In this document: one piece after another, positions 16,400 through 23,782 of the stretch
Position numbering within the stretch: position 1 is the first letter of the stretch
How the letters are laid out: each line of letters starts with the position of its first letter
Assembly (NCBI GenBank): GCA_023301565.1
Contig: JALZUO010000119.1
Location: 1-38,705 of the forward strand
Direction of reading: 5' to 3'
Length of the DNA: 38,705 nucleotides
DNA from: Oligoflexales bacterium
GTDB lineage: Bacteria > Bdellovibrionota_B > Oligoflexia > Oligoflexales > JALZUQ01
Notes under the pieces: model-generated
Seen by the model: the letters and a program-made list of their open reading frames with translations, nothing else
Databases searched by the model: none
What the model was told of the DNA's origin: nothing
Made by a program: the position numbers and the translations under genes

Positions 16400-16456
16400 A
16401 AAACTACCATGAGATGCGTAACCTCGCTGTCCCAAGGCCTGTAGTTTTTAAATGAG

Positions 16457-16485
16457 GTATAGTCTCCCGGCTAGTTTGCTATACT
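16457..16485 (+). promoter_or_regulatory. extended -10 promoter with inverted repeat, sigma-like cluster
   Basis: TGCTATACT (16477-16485) is an extended -10 element (TGn then TATACT, 5 of 6) with no good -35, predicting a start near 16492. GTATAG (16457-16462) and CTATAC (16479-16484) form a 6-bp inverted repeat overlapping the -10, suggesting a regulator binding site. Confidence 0.4.
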
Positions 16486-16527
16486 TCTATAGACAAGATT
16501 CCTATTCAAGACGGTCAAAGGAACATT

Positions 16528-17490
16528 ATGTTGCACTTCAAACCGCACGCGCTGGTCTACATGTTTTTATTAGCAGCGGGGCTAAGCCTCCACCTCTACG
16601 CTGATGAAGGCAAACCAAGCCCGGCAAAACCTAAAAGTACTGTGTGCGCCAAATTCGTAGGACTAACTCTAGGGTCTATCGCAGATCCCGGATTCATTAG
16701 GCTTTTTCAGGAAAGCGAAAAAAGGACTCTGTTTGCAGAAAGCGTAGAAGAGCGAAAAAATCACACAATTTTACCAAAAGAACAAGCAAGTCAACTCATG
16801 GAAGATGCATCAACCTTGTTGCGCTACCGCGAAGAAGTTCAAGACATAGAATCACGCAAAGTGATAGATGAGTATATCTATATGTGTCATCTGATTGTCG
16901 TCGCTCACAACCAAAAACTAATCAACGGGGTCACTAAAAATTATTTCATAGAAGGGAAATCAAAGAACGAATTTCTAACCGAACTAAGTTTGGCCGTAGT
17001 TGAGCAGCTTAAAAAATACGATGGTTCCTCAAGAGTCAACACGTTTATGGGTCCGGTAGCTAAAAACATGGGAAACAACCTAATAAGGGGAAGTATCAGC
17101 CGTCATGAAAAACAAAAAAGTAAATCTGATCTACCCCAAGACAACAGCAAGTTTAAAAATTTGGATCCCCTTGAATCTGGGACCCTTACAAGAGATCTGC
17201 GAAGGTATACCGATAAGCGGTCAAATACCGCGATCAAACAAAGCACAGTTATAAAGCTAAGGAATTTTATTGCCGACCATGCAAATTTCACCGACCGCCA
17301 AATGGAAATGTATTTAGCATACCGCGGTCTGTTGGATGACTCCCCACGAGGCGGGGTCTCTTTGATTGAACTCAGTGAAAAATATAATGTTAGCAAAGCT
17401 ACTATTAGAGACACAGTCTATACCGCAGAAGGAAAATTTAGAGACGCTGTAAAGCGAAAAAACCTAACCATGGAAGACTTTCTGCCATGA
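16528..17490 (+). CDS. exported sigma-70-like protein, paralogue 1
   Basis: A 320-aa protein of unknown role. Residues 1-25 read as a Sec signal peptide (HFKPH, hydrophobic core, cleavage after LYA). Region 95-195 resembles sigma-70 region 2, with YMCHLIVVAHNQ, an acidic/hydrophobic helix, LKKYDGSSRVNTFMGPVAKN and an Arg-containing end. Residues 243-308 resemble region 4, with FTDRQMEMYLAYRGL then a helix-turn-helix (SLIELSEKYNVSKATIRDTV). Cys40 and Cys120 are conserved in the paralogues and could form a periplasmic disulfide. It ends LTMEDFLP, as do the other two. AAGGA lies 7 nt before the ATG. The stop overlaps the next start (ATGA). The sigma resemblance is by eye and the export is predicted. 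Confidence 0.7.
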   Translation: MLHFKPHALVYMFLLAAGLSLHLYADEGKPSPAKPKSTVCAKFVGLTLGSIADPGFIRLFQESEKRTLFAESVEERKNHTILPKEQASQLMEDASTLLRYREEVQDIESRKVIDEYIYMCHLIVVAHNQKLINGVTKNYFIEGKSKNEFLTELSLAVVEQLKKYDGSSRVNTFMGPVAKNMGNNLIRGSISRHEKQKSKSDLPQDNSKFKNLDPLESGTLTRDLRRYTDKRSNTAIKQSTVIKLRNFIADHANFTDRQMEMYLAYRGLLDDSPRGGVSLIELSEKYNVSKATIRDTVYTAEGKFRDAVKRKNLTMEDFLP

Positions 17491-18479
17491 GGTATAGCTT
17501 TAGCCACACCTTAAAGCCTTGGTGCAAAGCAGTCACTGCTCTGCTGATTTTGCAGGTAGCTTCTAGTAGCAGCCTAATTTACGCAAGTGACGATAAAACC
17601 AAGCCCACAAAACCAGTTAACATCGCTTGTACGGAGCTGGCTGGACTTGGCTTGAAATCTATCGCTGAACCGGAATTTTTTAAGCTTTTTGGAAAAAGTG
17701 AGATTATCACTCAAACAGAAGACCTTCAAGCTAGGCTTGGGCATGACATTTTGCCTAAAGTGCAAATAAGGCAACTACTCCGCGACGCTGCTACCTTGCT
17801 TGAATACCGCAAGAAAATCAAAGACGTAGAATCACAGAAGAAGATAGATGAGTTCGTATACATGTGCTACTCAATCGTCATAGCGCACAATCAAAAGTAT
17901 ATCCACAAACAAACGCACACATTGAATATCCCCGGCATGAGAAGATATGAGTTTTTACAAGAATTAGGCCATAAACTGTTTAAAGCGCTCCCCAAATACA
18001 ATGGATCGACAGAACCTACTACATACATCAGGAAAATAGTAAAAAACCACGCTGTTGATCTTCTAAGAAAAAGTGTTAGTGATCGCAAAGCAAATTTAGA
18101 AATCCTTGAATCTCAGTTTGAACCTACTGCTACAGAAGAAGGGTTTGAACTAAAAGACCTAAAGCCTGTTGTTCCCATCAGCCAGCTGCGCAAGGTAGAT
18201 AAGTCCGCACCAAAGCCAAATATACACTCTCACACAGCAGACAAACTAAAATCTTTTATTGAAAGCCTAACAAATATAACTGATAGGCAAAAAGAAGACT
18301 ATTTTCTATACCGTGGACTTTCAGACAACACACCTCCAGGTCGTGACAGAGCCCGGGTTCTAAGCAAAAAGCTAGGGATCAAAGAAGCTAGTGTTGCCAG
18401 CATGGTACGAGATATAGAGAAAAAAATTCACACAGCCATGAAATCTCAGGGCTTAACCATGGAAGACTTCCTGCCATAA
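17487..18479 (+). CDS. exported sigma-70-like protein, paralogue 2
   Basis: A 330-aa paralogue of its two neighbours. The signal peptide spans residues 1-33 (RYSFSHTLKPWCK, hydrophobic core, cleavage after LIYA). Conserved Cys48 and Cys127 are present. The region-2-like part includes FKALPKYNGSTEPTTY followed by IRKIVKNHAVDLLRKS (181-196), which closely resembles the end of region 2 in ECF sigma factors. A linker of about 60 residues leads to a region-4-like helix-turn-helix domain (ITDRQKEDYFLYRGL onward) and the shared tail LTMEDFLP. The ATG overlaps the TGA of paralogue 1; a GGAAGA about 9-10 nt upstream lies inside the conserved tail codons of that gene. Confidence 0.7.
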   Translation: MRYSFSHTLKPWCKAVTALLILQVASSSSLIYASDDKTKPTKPVNIACTELAGLGLKSIAEPEFFKLFGKSEIITQTEDLQARLGHDILPKVQIRQLLRDAATLLEYRKKIKDVESQKKIDEFVYMCYSIVIAHNQKYIHKQTHTLNIPGMRRYEFLQELGHKLFKALPKYNGSTEPTTYIRKIVKNHAVDLLRKSVSDRKANLEILESQFEPTATEEGFELKDLKPVVPISQLRKVDKSAPKPNIHSHTADKLKSFIESLTNITDRQKEDYFLYRGLSDNTPPGRDRARVLSKKLGIKEASVASMVRDIEKKIHTAMKSQGLTMEDFLP

Positions 18480-19468
18480 CATATAACCTTAAACACACCT
18501 TAAGATCTTGGCGTAAAGCAGCCACTGCTGCACTGTTTTTGCAGGCAGGTCATAGTAGCAGCCTAATTTACGCAAGTGGCGATAAAACCAACCCGCCAAA
18601 ACCAGTTAACATTATTTGTACAGAGCTTGCTGGGCTTAGTTTAGAGTCTATCGCTGAACCGGGATTTTTTGAGCTTTTCAAAAGCAGTGAAAACAGGGTC
18701 GTGTTTGAGAAAAAGTTAGACAAGCGGCTAAATCACCAAATTCTACCAGTAGAGCAAGTAGTTCAACTCATGCAAGATGCAGCTAGCTTACATAGCTACA
18801 GAGAACAACTGACCGATGTAGATTCCGTTAAAAAGATAGATGAACTCATCTACATGTGTCACCTCATTGTAGTGGCTCACAACCAAGCGCTGATATACAA
18901 GCTAAGCTCTGGGCGCTCGGTCGCAGGTATGAACCGAAGTGAGTTTCTTACCGAATTGAGCCTAAAGATCATCTCGGTGCTCCATCAGTACAAAGGGAAA
19001 TCAAAACCCCACACCTACATTGGATCAATCGCAAAAAACATGTCGATTACAATGTCTACAAAGAGCAAAAATGCACTAAAAAAAATGCCGCGGCTTGAAG
19101 CTGACATAAGCGTTGAACCTGATGTTAGGTTGAAGGATCCAGACCTTATAGGGCACCAAAAACCGACGATTCATTTACGAAGGTACCCAGAAAAAAAGAC
19201 AGAGACGGCTATGCACCAAGATACCGCCGCTAAGCTGCGAAGTTTTATTATGGGTATTTCAACACTGAGCAAAAAACAGAAAAAAATTTACATGCAGAAT
19301 AAAGGCCTACTAGAAAAATCTCCGCCCGGAGGAGAAACCATGGTCAAAATAGCAAAAAGATATGGCGTCAGTAGGCAAAGCATTGACCAACAGATAAAAA
19401 GAGTAACTACTACCCTCCGCGAAGCTTTAAACGAACAAGGGTTGACCATGGAGGACTTCCTGCCTTAG
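18476..19468 (+). CDS. exported sigma-70-like protein, paralogue 3, start codon ATA
   Basis: The frame is open from the ATA at 18476, exactly where paralogue 2 has its ATG. Read from there it gives 330 aa, the same length as paralogue 2, with an intact signal peptide (basic LKHTLRSWRK, hydrophobic core, LIYA), Cys48 and Cys128, region-2-like and region-4-like parts and the LTMEDFLP tail. One G-to-A change in the overlap turns TGA into TAA and ATG into ATA. The first standard start in frame is TTG at 18539, which lacks a ribosome binding site and would delete most of the signal peptide. So the gene is read from ATA weakly, yields an unexported 309-aa form, or is a young pseudogene. The intact frame argues for recent loss or continued use. 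Confidence 0.6.
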   Translation: MTYNLKHTLRSWRKAATAALFLQAGHSSSLIYASGDKTNPPKPVNIICTELAGLSLESIAEPGFFELFKSSENRVVFEKKLDKRLNHQILPVEQVVQLMQDAASLHSYREQLTDVDSVKKIDELIYMCHLIVVAHNQALIYKLSSGRSVAGMNRSEFLTELSLKIISVLHQYKGKSKPHTYIGSIAKNMSITMSTKSKNALKKMPRLEADISVEPDVRLKDPDLIGHQKPTIHLRRYPEKKTETAMHQDTAAKLRSFIMGISTLSKKQKKIYMQNKGLLEKSPPGGETMVKIAKRYGVSRQSIDQQIKRVTTTLREALNEQGLTMEDFLP

Positions 19469-20634
19469 AGCAGCGTCTTTAAGGTACGCCGTTCACCCTC
19501 AAACTGTCCTCGGAGCTTTTCTAAGATCGCGTTGCGGTGCTCATAAGATCCATCGATGCGCTTTTTTGCTACCGCATGTACATCACGCCACGCATACCAG
19601 TTCCAGTGCAAAGAATTATTACCATAAAAGGTCGAGCGCATGAGTTCCAACAAAAATGGCCCGGCATCGTTTGTACTTAAGGAGTTTAAAACATGCATCA
19701 ATTCTCCGGCTTTAAGTGGCACAGCCTTTACAAACCCACCTGGGCTACGGACGTCGTAGTTTCCGTAGAGGTACTGACGCTCAAACATGTGAATGATCTC
19801 TTTAGCCTCAACTAGATCCAATGTGCCACTAGACGCGCTGATTTTTTCTAAAATGTAGGCGCGTGACTTTTCTTTTTTGGCTGAGTCACGGTTTGCAATC
19901 GACTGTTTTATCAAAGGGAAGTAGCCAGCCTCGCCAAACCACCCTTTTAGTGCAGCGATATCTTCAGGTAAAAGCTCCGTTCGCAAGGCAACAAGCTGCA
20001 ACAGATCCTTTAGAAAAAGGGCGTCGCTGTTTACTCTGCTACGCTCCACAACTTTGCGGGCAAAGAAAAGCACTAGTACGGCTTCTTTGAACGAGTAACT
20101 TTCAAAAGCAGCCCTAGAGGTGAGGAAATGATGCGCCATACCAGGCCGAGTCATCAACGTGGAAATCCAATAAGAAACCGGGACTTTAGAACCTTCAAAA
20201 CTTTTGCCAGACTTAGCCAGACCTTGCGCAATAAAAAAAGCATGTGTAGACGGGTTTGTATTCACTTCCCATTTATGCGGAGAGTTTTCACTGACATACT
20301 GTTTTTCTTGCGTTAACCGCTCTTCTTTTGTCAGTTCTCCATAGCGAATTCCTGTAAACTCTTGCACTGCCTTCCATGCGTTTAGGAAAAAAGACTGTGG
20401 GATTTTAGAAGTCGCCACATTTAAGCTGTGCCAAGGAGCTACAGTTGAATCACGCTCAGCTTCGAGTTTTGGTCCAGCACGTAGGGCACTGTCCAGTGAG
20501 CTCATCTCGGCTTCGAGTTTTGCTGGATCTAATTTATCAAAACATGCATGTAGAGAGGGGGAGTTAACGCAGAACAGCAGCACAGATAAAGCAGCAGATG
20601 CAGCGGCGGATGTAGGCAAGAAAAAAAATTTCAT
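19465..20634 (-). CDS. unrecognised secreted alpha-helical protein
   Basis: A 389-aa protein of unknown function. An N-terminal Sec signal (basic, then an Ala/Leu/Val-rich core to about residue 30, ending SLHA before CFDKL) predicts a periplasmic protein. The Cys directly after the predicted cleavage site resembles a lipoprotein site, but the His at -2 is atypical. The mature part is mostly helical and charged, with Trp/Tyr-rich patches near the C-terminus (LHWNWYAWRDVHAVAKKR). The ATG at 20634 was chosen over TTG two codons earlier; GGGAG lies 10 nt upstream. Its stop overlaps paralogue 3 of the sigma-like cluster by a few bases, in convergent orientation; a functional link is unproven. Confidence 0.65.
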   Translation of the reverse strand: MKFFFLPTSAAASAALSVLLFCVNSPSLHACFDKLDPAKLEAEMSSLDSALRAGPKLEAERDSTVAPWHSLNVATSKIPQSFFLNAWKAVQEFTGIRYGELTKEERLTQEKQYVSENSPHKWEVNTNPSTHAFFIAQGLAKSGKSFEGSKVPVSYWISTLMTRPGMAHHFLTSRAAFESYSFKEAVLVLFFARKVVERSRVNSDALFLKDLLQLVALRTELLPEDIAALKGWFGEAGYFPLIKQSIANRDSAKKEKSRAYILEKISASSGTLDLVEAKEIIHMFERQYLYGNYDVRSPGGFVKAVPLKAGELMHVLNSLSTNDAGPFLLELMRSTFYGNNSLHWNWYAWRDVHAVAKKRIDGSYEHRNAILEKLRGQFEGERRTLKTLL

Positions 20635-20654
20635 AAGCAAAAAACTCCCAAAAC

Positions 20655-20682
20655 CTCTGTTTTTAAAAAGTTAAAAACAGGG
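20655..20682 (-). promoter_or_regulatory. perfect hairpin in the leader of the 19465-20634 gene
   Basis: CTGTTTTTAA (20657-20666) and TTAAAAACAG (20671-20680) form a 10-bp perfect stem with a 4-nt loop, extended by two further pairs to 20655/20682. On the minus strand it sits about 20 nt before the start codon. It could affect translation, or end read-through from the upstream ABC genes, although no clean T run follows. Confidence 0.4.
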
Positions 20683-20746
20683 ACTCGTACGCCGCTCTAG
20701 TCCATGAACATGCTTTAAATCACGGTGCCACTTGGCCACCTAAAAT

Positions 20747-20765
20747 TGACTGGTTAGTCATTATA
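20747..20765 (-). promoter_or_regulatory. consensus -10 box with adjacent small dyad
   Basis: On the minus strand, positions 20765-20760 read TATAAT, a perfect -10, predicting transcription of the secreted-protein gene from about 20753. No good -35 is visible. TGACT/AGTCA (20747-20751 and 20756-20760) forms a small dyad over the predicted start, suggesting an operator. Confidence 0.35.
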
Positions 20766-20862
20766 CTATTTATCGCAAGCCCAGAGAGAGAGCAAGTAGC
20801 TGGCTCAGAAAACAGGCGGTTCGGTCACTTAGTTTGCAAGTATTTGTAAATAAATAGGAAAA

Positions 20863-21561
20863 TCAGACTACCAAGGACTCAAGAGCCGCTGTCTGCTTCT
20901 GCCAATCTCGGTTGTCTATGTTCTCAAGCAGCTGAACCTGCCCACCTTCGACAAAAAGCCCTAAGTCAGCCAGTCGAGCCAGGTAGCTTAGGTGGTGCGT
21001 GCAAAGCAGCGTGGTTTTGGCATTTTTTTTGCGCTCTTCTAACCATATAAAAAGCTGCTGGCAGTACCAAACATCCAAACCGGTAAAAGGCTCGTCCAAA
21101 ACAGACACTGGTGAGTCTAGTAAGGATAAAATGGCAAGCCCAATACGCTTTTGCATTCCCCCGCTGCACTGTGAAATAGCCCGGTTTGCAAATGCATCTA
21201 CTCCCCATCGCTGCATCTCTTTTTTTATTTTACCGGCGGCATCAGAAATGTTTTGCAGGCGGGCAGCATAAACCATCAGCTCTTGGGCTGTTTGCCAAAC
21301 AGGGAGATGCGAGGTCTGCGGCAGATACCCTACCTTTGCGCGCAGCTCTGGGTTTTGCGGAAGCATCCTCGTTTGATTTATATGCACCGTCCCAGACGAA
21401 GCATCCAGGTTACCGGTCAAAAGGTGGATTAAAGTTGATTTACCCGAGCCGTTTTTGCCAAAAATACCCACTACTTTACCTGATGGAATCTCAAAACTCA
21501 CAGGGCCCAAGCAAAAGGCTTCGCCATAACTCTTTTTTAGTAGATCTACTGTTAGCTTCAT
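20863..21561 (-). CDS. ABC transporter ATPase, CcmA/NosF-like class
   Basis: A 232-aa ABC ATPase. It has Walker A GKNGSGKS (about residues 35-42), Q-loop region (GYLPQTSHLPVWQTAQELM), a signature written SQCSGGMQKR (CSGGM in place of LSGGQ, common in ABC-2 type exporters), Walker B VSVLDEPFTGLD and H-loop CTHHLSYL. It follows the membrane protein gene by 12 bp on the same strand, so the two likely form an ABC-2-type exporter. Substrate is unknown; NosF-, CcmA- and antibiotic-export ATPases share this architecture. Confidence 0.85.
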   Translation of the reverse strand: MKLTVDLLKKSYGEAFCLGPVSFEIPSGKVVGIFGKNGSGKSTLIHLLTGNLDASSGTVHINQTRMLPQNPELRAKVGYLPQTSHLPVWQTAQELMVYAARLQNISDAAGKIKKEMQRWGVDAFANRAISQCSGGMQKRIGLAILSLLDSPVSVLDEPFTGLDVWYCQQLFIWLEERKKNAKTTLLCTHHLSYLARLADLGLFVEGGQVQLLENIDNRDWQKQTAALESLVV

Positions 21562-21573
21562 ACAATAAATACC

Positions 21574-22686
21574 TCAATGCCACAGGGCACGATAAAAATG
21601 GCCAGCTTGTTGCGACTCGGCAAAACCTGCAATTAAAAATACAGACAAAAAACCAAGCGGGTGCGCCATGCTTAGCGTCAAACAAATAAGAGACAAAAAG
21701 CTACAAACCACAAACCTAGAGACAGGCCGAAACGGATCGAGCAAATAGACGGTCGCCGGTGCTAAGACAAGGCTGCTGAATACGGCCCCGAGAGTGGAGA
21801 AAAAAACAGTCTCGAGCGTCGAAAAAAAACCGACCGTCACACCTTCAGCTTTAAGCAGCACAAATACCAGTAAATAAAAAAAACAAGACACACTACCAAC
21901 TAAAAAAACAAGCTTATGCCACCCAAGCTGGAACCCAAAGTGGGTAGTTCCTAAGTTGCGCCCAAGCCAGCTTGTCTTGAGGTCTGTGGTCAACGCAAGC
22001 TGAAGTGCAAGGTTTAGAGGAAGCATACACACCCACACTGATACTGCCCAGAGGAGCGGGTGTAGCTCAACAAGCCAAAAAGCAAAGCCGGCCAACAGTG
22101 AAAGGACCGCGCTAAGAAACACAAGGGCTGAAGGCTGCAGCCAACCGTGAAGCTTTTGAAGCCATAATGGTTTGTCTTGTAGAAAATTTTGCAAAACAGT
22201 TTTGCGCCCAGAAATGTTTTTACCTAGGCTAAAACAAAGATAAACAAAGGCAAGTGCCGCGCCTAGAGCAAAATACATGGCCCCCTCTAGCGTTCCGCCT
22301 TCAAGGCTTAGCCCTAGAAAAAACCAGATCAATATAGAGCCAATACACACTACAGCTATACTTAAAGCGCCGCGCAGCAAACGACTATTTACTTCTATCT
22401 TGCTGCCCAAGCTCACAGTAAACCCCTCTAAGCGCTGCCAGTCTAGGGGGGTTAACAGGCAAAACGAGCTGAAACACCCTGCAGCCAGCAAAAGGATTTT
22501 TGCTACCAGACTAAGACCGGCCGCTTGCAGCGAGGCTCCAACCAAGCCCAGGCTCTCTTGCAAAAAATCTTTGGCGACATAGAGAAATACAAAAAAGAAT
22601 AAAGCACTCACCACAAAGCTGGTTGCCTCATCGCCTAGGCTTGTATAAAGCCGCCTGACTCTACCTTTTATCCAGAGTGTAAACAC
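21574..22686 (-). CDS. multi-pass membrane protein, partner of the ABC ATPase
   Basis: A 370-aa very hydrophobic protein with roughly nine to ten predicted helices and an N-terminal basic stretch (KGRVRRLYTSLGDEATS). I do not recognise a specific family. Its position directly before an ABC-2-class ATPase makes it the likely permease. Start is GTG at 22686 with AAGGAG 5 nt upstream. It is transcribed away from the outer-membrane protein gene across a 318-bp non-coding gap. Confidence 0.75.
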   Translation of the reverse strand: MFTLWIKGRVRRLYTSLGDEATSFVVSALFFFVFLYVAKDFLQESLGLVGASLQAAGLSLVAKILLLAAGCFSSFCLLTPLDWQRLEGFTVSLGSKIEVNSRLLRGALSIAVVCIGSILIWFFLGLSLEGGTLEGAMYFALGAALAFVYLCFSLGKNISGRKTVLQNFLQDKPLWLQKLHGWLQPSALVFLSAVLSLLAGFAFWLVELHPLLWAVSVWVCMLPLNLALQLALTTDLKTSWLGRNLGTTHFGFQLGWHKLVFLVGSVSCFFYLLVFVLLKAEGVTVGFFSTLETVFFSTLGAVFSSLVLAPATVYLLDPFRPVSRFVVCSFLSLICLTLSMAHPLGFLSVFLIAGFAESQQAGHFYRALWH

Positions 22687-23004
22687 CTGATCTCCTTGAA
22701 ATAAATCCTAGCATAGCGTTGCTAAATTGCCCGTTCTAAAACCCTCAGTTGTTTCTTCACACATATTTGCAAAATACGCATATATGTAAATGCATTTATT
22801 TATAGCATTGAATGCATACCTGACCACTTGCAAATAGTTTCTGAAAGCACTGCGGCACAGATCACACATTTTCTGCACGCCATTATGCTTAAATCAAAAC
22901 ATTACCGTGACCTACCTACCTACATCGTTTCGCTTGCTATCTAAAAACACTTTTTCTATCGTTTAACTTAGATATTTCAAAGCAAACGGAGAAGGAGACT
23001 TATT
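22687..23004 (+). other. 318-bp divergent intergenic region with several dyads
   Basis: I see no gene here. An AT-rich part holds TTGCAAA twice (22767-22773, 22828-22834), the perfect palindrome AAATGCATTT (22788-22797) and GCATTGAATGC (22805-22815), which look like regulator sites. A possible promoter for the 23005 gene is TTGCTA, 17 bp, TATCGT, about 50-75 bp upstream of its ATG. A short CCTA triplication lies near 22912-22923. Confidence 0.4.
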
Positions 23005-23706
23005 ATGCTTCGAATTTTACAAACGGCTGCGCTTTCTGCGCTTGCAATCGTCGGTACCAGCGTATTGGCAGAACATCACGGACACCATGGAAAAAAAGGT
23101 CATCACAGTGAAGGCCACATGCACAAAAACTTCAAAGGTAAGTTTTACGGAACTATCGAAACAGATATAGCAGGTATCTTTCGTGGAACTACCACCGAAA
23201 CAGAAGCAACAGCAGCCTTTGGTAGTGGGATCCGAGAAGAAAAAGAAACATTCACTCCAAACCTCGCTATCAGTTATGGTTATTTTCTTACCAACCAATT
23301 GGCACTTCGTGCAGGATTGCAGCTAGCTTTTGGAAAGACTGAAGTTGAGCAAACTGGTCAGCCAACCACAGAGTTAGAAACCTCAGAAATCGGCTTTGCT
23401 TTGGGTGTGAACTACAGCTTTATAAAGCATGTCTGCAAAAGCCCTTACATTGAAGCTAGCTTTATCTACGCGATCGATGAAGAAGAAGGTGGAGCAATGG
23501 ATCGTAAATCAAACCTCTTTGGCGGCCAGGTTTCTTTGGGCTATAGAGTCCCTCTCGGAAGTGGTGGAGCAACATGGTCACCGTCTTTTGACTACCGCTA
23601 CCTAAGTGGTGACACTGAAACTCAATTCCTTCCAGGAAACCCAGACTTTGATACAAACCAAAACCAATGGACCGTAAACTTAGTGAAGTTTGACTACTTC
23701 TTCTAA
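23005..23706 (+). CDS. outer-membrane beta-barrel protein with His-rich N-terminus
   Basis: A 233-aa protein. A clear Sec signal (residues 1-22, ending VLA) is followed by a His-rich segment with eight His between residues 24 and 40 that could bind metal. The rest alternates polar and hydrophobic residues in strand-like runs with aromatic girdles (FKGKFYGTIETDI, NLAISYGYFLTNQLALRAGLQ-like strands). It ends in Phe (KFDYFF), as in BAM-assembled barrels. About eight strands fit an OmpW/OmpA-transmembrane-sized barrel; the specific family is not identified. GGAGAAGGAG precedes the ATG at good spacing. A bidirectional terminator follows at 23731-23762. Confidence 0.8.
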   Translation: MLRILQTAALSALAIVGTSVLAEHHGHHGKKGHHSEGHMHKNFKGKFYGTIETDIAGIFRGTTTETEATAAFGSGIREEKETFTPNLAISYGYFLTNQLALRAGLQLAFGKTEVEQTGQPTTELETSEIGFALGVNYSFIKHVCKSPYIEASFIYAIDEEEGGAMDRKSNLFGGQVSLGYRVPLGSGGATWSPSFDYRYLSGDTETQFLPGNPDFDTNQNQWTVNLVKFDYFF

Positions 23707-23730
23707 GCCAAAGGTTTTAGATCAAAACAA

Positions 23731-23762
23731 AAACCCCGCTTGGATCCAAGTGGGGTTTTTTT
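23731..23762. terminator. bidirectional intrinsic terminator
   Basis: CCCCGCTTGG/CCAAGTGGGG (23734-23755, one G-T wobble) forms a strong stem flanked by A-rich sequence on the left and seven T on the right. It can end both the outer-membrane protein transcript (plus) and the M48 protease transcript (minus), which converge here. Confidence 0.9.
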
Positions 23763-23782
23763 GTACTTAAAGTCACCAGGCT

